This document shows positions 1 through 6,651 of a stretch of 14,695 nt of DNA, piece after piece. This DNA is from CAZOHN01 sp964579325. GTDB taxonomy: Bacteria > Pseudomonadota > Alphaproteobacteria > Rhodobacterales > Rhodobacteraceae. Where the stretch lies: assembly GCA_964579325.1 (NCBI GenBank), contig CAZOHN010000079.1, positions 1 to 14,695 on the forward strand, given 5' to 3'. Under the pieces are notes generated by a model. The model saw nothing but the letters and a program-made list of their open reading frames with translations, was not told where the DNA came from and did not search any database. The position numbers were made by a program, and so were the translations under genes. Position 1 is the first letter of the stretch. Each line of letters opens with the position of its first letter.

Positions 1-63
1 GTTGACGCCGCGCAGCATGCGGTTGCGGGCATCGGTATCGAACTTGACGTCCTTGGCAGCCAT
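1..63 (-). CDS. groEL: GroEL chaperonin, N-terminal fragment
   Basis: This is the start of the 60-kDa chaperonin, which forms the cytosolic ATP-driven folding chamber capped by GroES. Only 21 codons are in the window; the gene runs off the left edge. The peptide begins MAAKDVKFDTDARNRMLRGV, the characteristic GroEL N-terminus with the AAK(D/E)V(K/R)F opening and the R-xx-M-LRGV segment. An AAGGAGC Shine-Dalgarno site (71-77 on the opposite strand) sits 7 nt before the ATG. The gene lies 49 nt downstream of groES on the same strand, the classical groESL operon order, so it should be transcribed from the HrcA-controlled promoter upstream of groES. Nothing can be said about the ATPase or apical regions. 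Confidence 0.95.
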   Translation of the reverse strand, partial: MAAKDVKFDTDARNRMLRGVN

Positions 64-112
64 TGAGATTGCTCCTTGGAATATTGGGTTTCGGGGAAGT
101 AGGGCGCGTCGC

Positions 113-400
113 TCAGGCGATGATGCCGAGGATGTCGCTTTCCTTCATGATCAGCAGTTCCTTGCCGTCGAGCGTGACTTCGGTGCCCGACCACTTTCCG
201 AAGAGAATGCGGTCGCCGGCCTTGACCGACGGCGGAATGAGTTCGCCGGAGTCCTTGCGGGCACCCTCGCCCACCGCGACGATCTCGCCCTCGGCGGGCT
301 TCTCCTTGGCGCTGTCGGGGATGATGAGACCGCCCTTGGTCTTCTCGTCGGACTCGACGCGCTTGACCAGCACGCGGTCATGCAGCGGTTTGAAAGCCAT
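113..400 (-). CDS. groES: GroES co-chaperonin (10 kDa)
   Basis: This 95-residue protein is the heptameric lid of the GroEL chamber, full length for the family. It opens with MAFKPLHDRVLVKRVESDEK, the standard GroES start. The mobile loop that contacts GroEL follows at about residues 17-35 (T-K-GGLIIPDSAKEKP), then GEIVAVGEG. The later part carries VKAGDRILFGKWSGTEV and ends with a GKELLIMKESDILGII tail. The start is fixed by an AAGGAGA site (409-415, complementary strand) 8 nt from the ATG. It is the first gene of the groESL operon. Upstream lie a perfect CIRCE operator and a TTGACA-type promoter, so it should be repressed by HrcA and induced on heat shock. I see no anomaly. Confidence 0.98.
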   Translation of the reverse strand: MAFKPLHDRVLVKRVESDEKTKGGLIIPDSAKEKPAEGEIVAVGEGARKDSGELIPPSVKAGDRILFGKWSGTEVTLDGKELLIMKESDILGIIA

Positions 401-436
401 CTCGAAACTCTCCTTGGTTCGCGGTTCGAATGAGGT

Positions 437-463
437 TTAGCACTCACTCCCATCGAGTGCTAA
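437..463 (-). promoter_or_regulatory. CIRCE operator (HrcA binding site) of groESL
   Basis: A perfect 9-bp inverted repeat, TTAGCACTC-N9-GAGTGCTAA, matches the CIRCE consensus exactly. It lies immediately downstream of the predicted -10 box and 37 nt before the groES start, so HrcA bound here would block initiation. No hrcA gene is in the window. Confidence 0.97.
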
Positions 464-470
464 CGCCGGG

Positions 471-499
471 GAGATAGGCAAGCCGGCCGAGACTGTCAA
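471..499 (-). promoter_or_regulatory. groESL promoter (sigma-70 type)
   Basis: Read on the minus strand, TTGACA (494-499) is followed by a 17-nt spacer and TATCTC (471-476). The -35 is a perfect consensus and the spacing is ideal. Predicted transcription would start next to or inside the CIRCE element, the usual architecture of HrcA-regulated groESL operons. An RpoH-type promoter was not evident. Confidence 0.8.
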
Positions 500-591
500 G
501 CGGTCTTCGGGCGGCACCGCTGCACCAATGATTAACCGTCCGCCCCCTATGGTCCGCGAGAAATGTGGAGATGGCGGGCGGAGACCCTGGA

Positions 592-2061
592 ATGTGTGCG
601 AAGGACGCTACCCCTAACGGGGACTACTATGCGCAGCTGGCCGTTCTGCATACTTCGGACGGCATCCTCGTGTCCGACCGAGAGGACCGAACGGAGTGGT
701 GCAACCAGGCCTTCACGCGACTTTCCGGCTACGCGCTGGCGGACATCGTCGGGAAAGTGCCGGGCGCGCTCCTGCACGGCCCGGAGACAGACCCATCGAC
801 CGTCTCGCGCATCCGCGAGACCATTCGCGCGCGCCAAACGCTCAAGACCGAAATCCTGAACTACACCAAGGCGGGGGCTCCCTACTGGGTCGAACTGCGG
901 ATCACGCCGATCTTCGATGCCGATGGCCTGCACACACAATTCCTCAGCGTCTCGCGCGACATCACTGAACGCAAGATGCTCGAGGCCACGAGCGTGGAGA
1001 TGCGCGAGCGTGAAGCACAGGCCCAGCACGAGCGGAAGCTGTTCGCGCAGACCAGCGAGTGGCTGTATTCCGCAAAGTCACTCGACGAACTCCTCATGGT
1101 GACGCGCCGGGCGATGCACACGCTGATGCCCGAAGCGAATGGTGCGCTCTACGTCTACGGATCCTCGCGAGACTGGCTCGACCTGGCGGCAAGCTGGGGT
1201 GACGACGAAAGTCCGCCCCGCCAGATCACCCCTGATTCCTGCTGGGCGCTGCGACGGGGCCGCGCCTACTCCTACGGAATCCGGCCCATCGAGTTCCCCT
1301 GCGAGCATGCGCACGACCCGAACGTTCCCTACTTCTGCGTCCCGATCATCGCCCATGGCGAGACCATCGGACTGCTGCACATGAACTTCCCGGCGTACGA
1401 CCGGACGCTCATTCCCCGGGCCGTGCTCGAGACCTTTCTCCAGCAACGCTGGGATCTTGCGCTCCTCTGCGGCGAACAGATCAGCCTCGCGATCGCGAAT
1501 GTGCGGTTGCGCCAGGAACTGCACGACCAGTCCATGCGCGACCCCCTCACCAACCTGTTCAACCGTCGTTGGTTCCTCGAAGCCGCAGCGCGCGAGCTTG
1601 GACGAGCTCGCGTCGAAGGAATTCCAGTGTCGTTCATTTCGCTCGACGTCGACCACTTCAAACGGTTCAACGACGATCACGGCCACGATGCGGGCGACAT
1701 CGTCCTGAGACGGGTGGGGCAACTGCTCTCGACGTGCTTCGCGGAAAACGCCTATCCCTGCCGAATCGGTGGCGAGGAGTTCGTGGTGCTCTTTCCCGGC
1801 AGGACCGCCACCGAGGCCGGAACATCGGCAGAAGACTTCCGCCGCGACATCGCCGAACTGACGGTCTCCCACGATGGGAAAGCACTGCCGAGGATTACCG
1901 TGTCGGCTGGGGTTGCGGGCTACCCTGGGGACGGCAAGGACACGCTCTCTCTGTTGAAGGCCGCCGACCGGGCACTCTATCGGGCCAAGGAGGAGGGGCG
2001 GAACCGTGTCATCGTCAGCGATCGTGGTGCCGACAATACTTTGTCCACCCTTGGCAGCTAG
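592..2061 (+). CDS. Diguanylate cyclase with PAS and GAF sensor domains
   Basis: This predicted cytosolic enzyme condenses two GTP into the second messenger cyclic di-GMP. It has no membrane segment. From the ATG at 592 it has 489 residues: PAS/PAC at about 12-130, a helical linker, GAF at about 150-305, and GGDEF at about 315-478. The GGDEF domain has DPLTNLFNRR, the metal-binding SLDVDHFK segment and an intact GGEEF signature (393-397), so it should be active. The RxxD inhibitory site expected just upstream is absent (AENA), so product inhibition there is unlikely. The PAS resembles LOV domains (HGPETD, NYTKAGAPYW) but lacks the photoactive cysteine. The GAF has a CW-ALRRGR segment and a PCEHAH motif. 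Start choice: GGAG at 580-583 sits 8 nt before ATG 592; GTG 565 and ATG 571 are in frame but have poorer sites. The chemoreceptor gene follows after 46 nt. Confidence 0.93.
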   Translation: MCAKDATPNGDYYAQLAVLHTSDGILVSDREDRTEWCNQAFTRLSGYALADIVGKVPGALLHGPETDPSTVSRIRETIRARQTLKTEILNYTKAGAPYWVELRITPIFDADGLHTQFLSVSRDITERKMLEATSVEMREREAQAQHERKLFAQTSEWLYSAKSLDELLMVTRRAMHTLMPEANGALYVYGSSRDWLDLAASWGDDESPPRQITPDSCWALRRGRAYSYGIRPIEFPCEHAHDPNVPYFCVPIIAHGETIGLLHMNFPAYDRTLIPRAVLETFLQQRWDLALLCGEQISLAIANVRLRQELHDQSMRDPLTNLFNRRWFLEAAARELGRARVEGIPVSFISLDVDHFKRFNDDHGHDAGDIVLRRVGQLLSTCFAENAYPCRIGGEEFVVLFPGRTATEAGTSAEDFRRDIAELTVSHDGKALPRITVSAGVAGYPGDGKDTLSLLKAADRALYRAKEEGRNRVIVSDRGADNTLSTLGS

Positions 2062-2107
2062 ACACAGCGAAAAGCCCGAGGGCAGTCCCGGGGACCTGGA
2101 GTAGACC

Positions 2108-4198
2108 ATGCTGCACGCGTTCAAGACGTCGCTCACTGCAAAGATCGTCGCCGTCATGTTGACGATCCTACTGGTGCTGACCGGGTCGTTCACGGCCTTG
2201 TCGGTCTCCAGTCTGATCGCCGCGCTCGAAAGGGAACTGAACGCCGAGGTCGTCGCAGGCCTCGACCACCTCCTGGATGATGTTGCAAGCCGCTATCCCG
2301 ACGTGTCGGTTGATCGGGCGCAGGATGGCGCACCACTTTCCGTGACATGGCCCGACAAGCCCGAGTGGTTCGAAGATGCGTATGTCGACGAACTGTCTCG
2401 GGATGCCCGAGCAGACGTAACGATCTTCCGCTGGGATGGCGCAAATCTCATTCGGAGCGGCACCAGCGTGACGACCAGTACAGGCGAGCGGGCAATCAAT
2501 ACCCCACTCGCGCCGAATCATCCTGCGACTGCGGACCTGAAGTCCGGACAACGCTATCTCGGCAGGGCCGAGATTCAGGGTGTTCCGCACTTCACCATCT
2601 ACATCCCGGTAAAATCGCCGGACGGGCAGGCGACCGGGGCGATTGCCACTGCCGTCGACCTCAGTGGCTTGAACCAGACGAGGCGGGCAGGGATCATCAC
2701 GGATCTTGCGGCGGGGCTGATCGGCATTGCCCTCGCAGTCGTCATCGCCTCTGTCCTTATCGGCCGCATGCTCCGTCCGCTCGGCGCGATGACCTTGGCG
2801 ATCGACGCAGTCGCCGCAGGTCAGTATGACAAGGAGGTCGGCGCTACCGATCGGACCGACGAGATCGGGCGCATGGCGCAGAGCCTCATCCGCATGCGTG
2901 AGCAGCTTGTCGACGGACGCAATGGCGCGGAGCGGGAACGCAAGCGCCAACTTGAGCAGGAGCGTGTTGTCGGCGAACTTTCGGTGGCGCTTGAACGGCT
3001 CGCTGCACTGGACCTTACACATCGGATCGAGAGCCACGCGCACGACCCGTTTCCGGTCGGCTACGAGGCCCTGCGCCAGAACCTCAACCGCTCGATGGAC
3101 GCCCTGCAGGGCATAGTCCGCATCGTGAACGAGGCTACGGGCAGCGTGCGACACGGTGCCACCGAATTCAACGAGATTGCAAGGAACCTAGCAATGCGAA
3201 CCGAAACCCAGGCGGCAACGCTTGAGCAATCGGTGGCGGCGCTCGACGAGTTGACGGCCAGCGTGGCATCATCCGCGGAGAATGCGGCCCGTGCCGATGG
3301 GGCGATGGCCGAGAACCGCCTGCAGGCAGAACGCAGCGGCGAAATCGTGCGCGATGCCGTCAGCGCCATGCGGGCGATCGAAGAGTCGTCCGGTCAGATC
3401 AACCGAATCATCGGAGTCATCGACGACATCGCTTTCCAGACAAATCTTCTCGCGCTCAACGCCGGCGTGGAAGCCGCGCGTGCCGGCGAGGCCGGACGGG
3501 GATTCGCTGTTGTCGCATCGGAAGTCCGTTCGCTCGCGCAGCGCGCGTCGGAATCCGCCCGGGAAATTAAGCGGCTCATTTCTCAAAGCAGCGATCAGGT
3601 GGAAGCGGGAAGCGCCCTCGTCAAGCGGACTGGCGAGGCGCTGGAGGACATGATCGCGCGTGTCGCTGATGTCACTCGAGCGATCTCGGACATTGCATCC
3701 TCCGCGCGCGAGCAGGCGACCGGAATTTCGGAGCTCAATTCCGGCGTCAAGCAACTCGATACCGTGACACAGCAGAACGCCGCCGTGGTCGAGGAGTCGA
3801 CAGCATCAAGCGAAGCGCTTCAATCACAGGTCAACAAGCTCGCCGAGACGATTTCGCGCATCAACGTCGGCGCCACACCCGCGGCACGTCCGATGTCAGG
3901 TTCAACCCGAGGAACGGCCCCGCGGCCGGCTTCGGGCTCGACCCCGCGTTCGGCGCCGGGTTCGGCCACCGCTCGCGCTCCGTCGAAACCGACTATCCCT
4001 CCGGTCCCCGCCTCGGCCCGCGACACCGTGCGGCCACCGGCGACCGCGCTTCCGGCATCTTCGAACCGCAAGGCACCGCCCGTCGCCGCACCGACGGAGA
4101 GGGCCGCCGTCTCCGAGAGACCCATCCTGCGCAAGACCGGCACAACCGGCCGGAGCGCTCCGACCATAGGCGACGCCGACGCCTGGGTGGACTTCTGA
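2108..4198 (+). CDS. Methyl-accepting chemotaxis protein (transmembrane chemoreceptor)
   Basis: This 696-residue inner-membrane receptor senses a periplasmic signal and controls CheA/CheW. A first membrane helix (about 12-36) is followed by a periplasmic domain (about 37-193) that looks like a single Cache fold (VTIFRWDG, TPLAPNHPA, GVPHFTIYIPVKSPDG). The second helix is at about 196-219. HAMP follows at about 220-272, and a second HAMP-like segment at about 285-335 (LERLAALDLTHRIE). The signalling coiled coil spans about 345-585 and has the conserved hairpin tip (DDIAFQTNLLALNAGVEAAR, 439-458). A low-complexity Pro/Ala/Ser tail (about 589-685) ends in AWVDF, which fits the xWxxF tether bound by CheR/CheB. 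GGAG at 2098-2101, 6 nt before the ATG, supports the start. The ligand cannot be read from sequence. No che genes are in the window, so it probably feeds a distant array. Confidence 0.95.
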   Translation: MLHAFKTSLTAKIVAVMLTILLVLTGSFTALSVSSLIAALERELNAEVVAGLDHLLDDVASRYPDVSVDRAQDGAPLSVTWPDKPEWFEDAYVDELSRDARADVTIFRWDGANLIRSGTSVTTSTGERAINTPLAPNHPATADLKSGQRYLGRAEIQGVPHFTIYIPVKSPDGQATGAIATAVDLSGLNQTRRAGIITDLAAGLIGIALAVVIASVLIGRMLRPLGAMTLAIDAVAAGQYDKEVGATDRTDEIGRMAQSLIRMREQLVDGRNGAERERKRQLEQERVVGELSVALERLAALDLTHRIESHAHDPFPVGYEALRQNLNRSMDALQGIVRIVNEATGSVRHGATEFNEIARNLAMRTETQAATLEQSVAALDELTASVASSAENAARADGAMAENRLQAERSGEIVRDAVSAMRAIEESSGQINRIIGVIDDIAFQTNLLALNAGVEAARAGEAGRGFAVVASEVRSLAQRASESAREIKRLISQSSDQVEAGSALVKRTGEALEDMIARVADVTRAISDIASSAREQATGISELNSGVKQLDTVTQQNAAVVEESTASSEALQSQVNKLAETISRINVGATPAARPMSGSTRGTAPRPASGSTPRSAPGSATARAPSKPTIPPVPASARDTVRPPATALPASSNRKAPPVAAPTERAAVSERPILRKTGTTGRSAPTIGDADAWVDF

Positions 4199-4683
4199 TC
4201 TCGGCCGATGGTGCAGAAAGCCCGGATCCTCATCGGACGTTGGCGCCGCTCAAGTCATGGCAGCCTGACCATGCCGCGGACGCACCGGATCCACGAGCGA
4301 CAGGCCAGCGCGGCGGCTCCGCGACCCTGAGCGCAAATGACCCACCTCGTGGACGCAGTGTTCTCTCGCCCCGGGCGTCGGTCCCCAACGCGCCTTCCTC
4401 GACACAGTTGTCGGCCTGACGTTGCCGAAACCCGCCTCGCTCAGGTCTGGCACCGCTTCGGAGAGTACGGGTCTGGGCGTCGATGCCCGGTGAACCTGCG
4501 CACTCCCGAACGCCCACTCCCGAACATCATCGGGGAACGGTACGGCTTCGCCGTCGTCGCGCAGCGCCGTGGTGATCTTCTGTCGTCGCCCCTCGGCCGT
4601 CGCATATTTGCGGGTCGGGACGTGACATCACCAGCCCCCTTCGCTAGAACGCCGACGAAATCTTCATCCGATGGACGCTTGCA
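4199..4683. other. Long non-coding gap between the chemoreceptor and pyrophosphatase genes
   Basis: About 485 nt without a supportable gene. Two open frames (minus 4230-4517 and plus 4337-4687) translate to Arg/Pro/Ser-rich strings with no recognisable motif, no good Shine-Dalgarno site and the look of high-GC chance frames. I see no terminator-like hairpin with a T tract after the chemoreceptor. An 11-nt direct repeat (CACTCCCGAAC at 4501-4511 and 4515-4525) is probably chance. The last 60 nt hold a plausible promoter for the pyrophosphatase gene. It could also contain remnants of a decayed gene or a small RNA; neither can be shown here. Confidence 0.6.
4622..4650 (+). promoter_or_regulatory. 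Putative promoter of the pyrophosphatase gene
   Basis: GTGACA (4622-4627), a 17-nt spacer and TAGAAC (4645-4650) match five and four positions of the sigma-70 consensus. The -10 box ends 33 nt before the start codon at 4684. This is inferred from sequence only. Confidence 0.4.
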
Positions 4684-5604
4684 ATGACAATCCTGATTTT
4701 CGGCCACAAGTCCCCCGACACGGACTCGACCGGCTCGCCGCTCATCTGGGCGTGGTACCTGAGCCATGTTCTGGGAACGCCGGCCGAGGCGCGCCTGCTG
4801 GGAGAGCCGAATACCGAGGCGGCCTTCGTCGTCTCCCGCTGGGGTGCCGAGAAACCAGAGCTGATCGCCGACGTGACTGCCGGGGACAAGGTCGTGATCG
4901 TGGACACCAACAATGTGGCCGAACTGCCGCCTTCGATCAACGACGCCGACGTCGTCGGTATTATCGATCATCATCTCCTGCAAGGTGGCTTGAAGACTAG
5001 AACTCCCATCGACATAACGATTCGGCCGCTCGCCTGCACCGCGACGATCATGCATGATCTCATGGGCGAGGCGACCGCGCGGATGCCCGACCAGATCAAG
5101 GGCCTGATGCTCTCCTGCATCCTTTCCGACACCCTTGAGTTCCGGTCTCCGACCACCACGGCACACGACCGCGACGTGGCACAGCGTCTGGCGGCGGACC
5201 TCGGCATCGACATCGCCTCCTATGCGGCCGAGATGTTCGAGGCGAAATCCGACGTCTCGTCCTTCTCGGACGCCGAGCTGCTGAGGATGGATTCAAAGGA
5301 ATACGACGTCGCCGGCCACCAGCTACGGATCTCCGTCCTGGAAACGACCTCGCCTTCCACCGTACTGTCGCGGAAGGACAGCCTGATGCGCTCGATGGAG
5401 ACGGTTGCGAAGGAAGACGGCGCCGAACAGGTGCTCCTATTCGTCGTGGATATTCTGAAGGAAGAAGCGACGCTTCTTGTTCCGAACGACCTCGTGAAGA
5501 CGATCGCCGAGGTGAGCTTCGGAGCGAAGGTCTCGGGCGACACAGTGGTCCTGCCTGGCATCATGAGCCGCAAGAAGCAGATCATCCCAGCACTCAAGCT
5601 CTGA
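4684..5604 (+). CDS. ppaC: Manganese-dependent inorganic pyrophosphatase (family II, DHH)
   Basis: This 306-residue cytosolic enzyme hydrolyses pyrophosphate to two phosphates, pulling biosynthetic reactions forward. The length is typical of family II. Visible signatures are GHKSPDTDS (metal ligands H8, D12, D14), VIVDTNN (D74), IIDHHL (the DHH motif, D95-H96-H97) and ILSDTLEFRSPT (D149). The C-terminal DHHA2 domain ends in the substrate-binding SRKKQ motif (295-299). All metal ligands expected from the Bacillus-type enzymes are present, so it should be active and Mn2+ or Co2+ dependent. The start has only a weak GGA site (4673-4675), but the protein begins directly with the first beta strand and motif, so it cannot be much shorter. 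The HAD hydrolase gene follows after 56 nt. That spacer contains a GC-rich inverted repeat (5622-5627 with 5639-5644) without a T tract. Confidence 0.95.
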   Translation: MTILIFGHKSPDTDSTGSPLIWAWYLSHVLGTPAEARLLGEPNTEAAFVVSRWGAEKPELIADVTAGDKVVIVDTNNVAELPPSINDADVVGIIDHHLLQGGLKTRTPIDITIRPLACTATIMHDLMGEATARMPDQIKGLMLSCILSDTLEFRSPTTTAHDRDVAQRLAADLGIDIASYAAEMFEAKSDVSSFSDAELLRMDSKEYDVAGHQLRISVLETTSPSTVLSRKDSLMRSMETVAKEDGAEQVLLFVVDILKEEATLLVPNDLVKTIAEVSFGAKVSGDTVVLPGIMSRKKQIIPALKL

Positions 5605-5648
5605 ACTGGCGGCCAGGCCCCGGGGCGGTGCGCCGCAGCGCCCCCTTC

Positions 5649-5654
5649 GGGAGA
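5649..5654 (+). promoter_or_regulatory. Ribosome binding site deciding the HAD hydrolase start
   Basis: GGGAGA lies 6 nt before the ATG at 5661. It favours this start over an in-frame GTG at 5628 that would add eleven poorly conserved-looking residues. Confidence 0.75.
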
Positions 5655-5660
5655 CAGAAC

Positions 5661-6533
5661 ATGACGGAACCGATCGACGCGCTTTCCACCATTGCGCATC
5701 GCTACGATGCGCTGTTCTGTGATCTTTGGGGCTGCCTTCACGACGGGCTCACGGCTTTTCCTGCCGCGGTCGCAGCGTTACGATCGTTCCGGGCGAATGG
5801 CGGCGCTGTCGTCCTGGTGACGAACGCTCCACGGCCCTGGAGGGAGGTCGCTGTTCAGCTTGGGCGCATCGGCGTCCCTGAGGATGCCTGGGATGCGATC
5901 GCCACATCGGGTGACAGTGCCCGGGTCGCGATGTACTCAGGTATCGTGGGGTCAAGGGTCTACTTCATCGGGCAACCGCACGACCTGTCGTTCTTCGAAC
6001 CGATGGAGATCGCACACGATTCATCCGAGATCACACGGGTCCCGCTTGCGCAGGCCGAAGGGATCGTCTGCACGGGGCCGACCGATCCCCTCGCCGATCC
6101 GGCAGTCTGGCGGCCCGACTTCCTGCTGGCGAAGACACGCGGCCTGAAGCTCCTTTGCGCCAACCCCGATATCGTGGTCGACCGAGGCAACGTTCGGGAG
6201 TGGTGTGCCGGGGCGCTTGGGAGACTCTATACGGAGATGGGCGGCGAAAGCCTATACTTCGGCAAGCCCCATCCACCGATCTATGATCTGGCGCGCCAGC
6301 GCCTCGCGGCACTTCGGAACTTCGACGACAGCAGAATCCTGTGTATCGGCGACGGACTTGAAACCGATATCAAGGGGGGGATGGCGGAGGGCCTCGACAC
6401 ATTGTTCGTGACCGGCGGCATCTCTGCTGCGGAGCTCGGCCCGGACCCTGAGCACCCTGACCCTGAACGGCTCCTCGCCCTTCTGGACCGCCACCAGCTT
6501 TCTGCAACGGCGACGATCGGGCGTTTGCGCTGA
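5661..6533 (+). CDS. HAD-superfamily class IIA hydrolase (TIGR01459-like)
   Basis: This 290-residue cytosolic protein has the haloacid-dehalogenase phosphatase fold with a class IIA cap, related to the NagD/PGP group. Motif I is ALFCDLWGCLHDG with nucleophile D21. Motif II is VLVTNAP (T54, N55). Motif III is the lysine of YFGKPHPPIYDLA (K202). Motif IV is CIGDGLETDIKGG (D231, D236). At motif I the second aspartate usual in HAD phosphatases is a tryptophan (W23). As I recall, this DxWG form is normal for the TIGR01459 subfamily, so it is not a mutation peculiar to this gene, but it makes the chemistry uncertain. Substrate unknown. Its position just before MaoC and ribF recalls the gene order of other Rhodobacteraceae. 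A short PDPEHPDPE repeat lies near the C-terminus. Confidence 0.88.
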   Translation: MTEPIDALSTIAHRYDALFCDLWGCLHDGLTAFPAAVAALRSFRANGGAVVLVTNAPRPWREVAVQLGRIGVPEDAWDAIATSGDSARVAMYSGIVGSRVYFIGQPHDLSFFEPMEIAHDSSEITRVPLAQAEGIVCTGPTDPLADPAVWRPDFLLAKTRGLKLLCANPDIVVDRGNVREWCAGALGRLYTEMGGESLYFGKPHPPIYDLARQRLAALRNFDDSRILCIGDGLETDIKGGMAEGLDTLFVTGGISAAELGPDPEHPDPERLLALLDRHQLSATATIGRLR

Positions 6534-6579
6534 CCGACCGGTAATATTGTTACGAATCTCGTCCTCCGAGAGCATATTC

Positions 6580-6602
6580 GTTGCGCAACATTCTTGCGCA
6601 AC
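6580..6602. promoter_or_regulatory. Duplicated palindrome, probable operator upstream of the MaoC gene
   Basis: A perfect 9-bp inverted repeat, GTTGCGCAA-CATTC-TTGCGCAAC. Each arm contains TTGCGCAA (6581-6588 and 6594-6601), which is itself an 8-bp palindrome, so the site is two identical palindromes with centres 13 bp apart. The second arm supplies the TTGCGC that reads as the -35 box of the downstream gene, so a bound dimer pair could repress or modulate it. As I recall, ScfR-type regulators of acyl-CoA metabolism (PccR, RamB) use TTTGCAAA pairs. That resemblance is suggestive only. Confidence 0.6.
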
Positions 6603-6622
6603 GCCCGCGACTCGTGTATGCC
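6594..6622 (+). promoter_or_regulatory. Putative promoter of the MaoC-ribF gene run
   Basis: TTGCGC (6594-6599), a 17-nt spacer and TATGCC (6617-6622) resemble an alphaproteobacterial sigma-70 promoter with a weak -10. Transcription would begin near 6629, about 23 nt before the chosen start codon. The -35 box coincides with one arm of the palindromic site. Confidence 0.4.
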
Positions 6623-6651
6623 GCATTGCAGAAAGCCGAAGGATGATCCCC

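Noticed and set aside
1078..2193. 371-codon minus-strand frame opposite the diguanylate cyclase
   Set aside because: The plus strand encodes a clear PAS-GAF-GGDEF protein; the antisense product has no recognisable motif.
2168..3154. 328-codon minus-strand frame opposite the chemoreceptor
   Set aside because: Antisense shadow of a clear chemoreceptor gene.
4230..4517. Minus-strand open frame of 95 codons in the long gap
   Set aside because: Arg/Gly/Ala-rich composition, no motif, no Shine-Dalgarno site; looks like a chance frame in high-GC DNA.
4501..4525. 11-nt direct repeat CACTCCCGAAC
   Set aside because: Only two copies in GC-rich DNA, no associated structure; likely chance.
4337..4687. 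Plus-strand open frame of 116 codons running into the pyrophosphatase start
   Set aside because: Arg/Pro/Ser-rich with no recognisable domain and it would overlap the well-supported ppaC start and its putative promoter.
5622..5644. GGGGCG/CGCCCC inverted repeat between ppaC and the HAD gene as terminator
   Set aside because: Eleven-base loop, short stem and no T tract; too weak to call.
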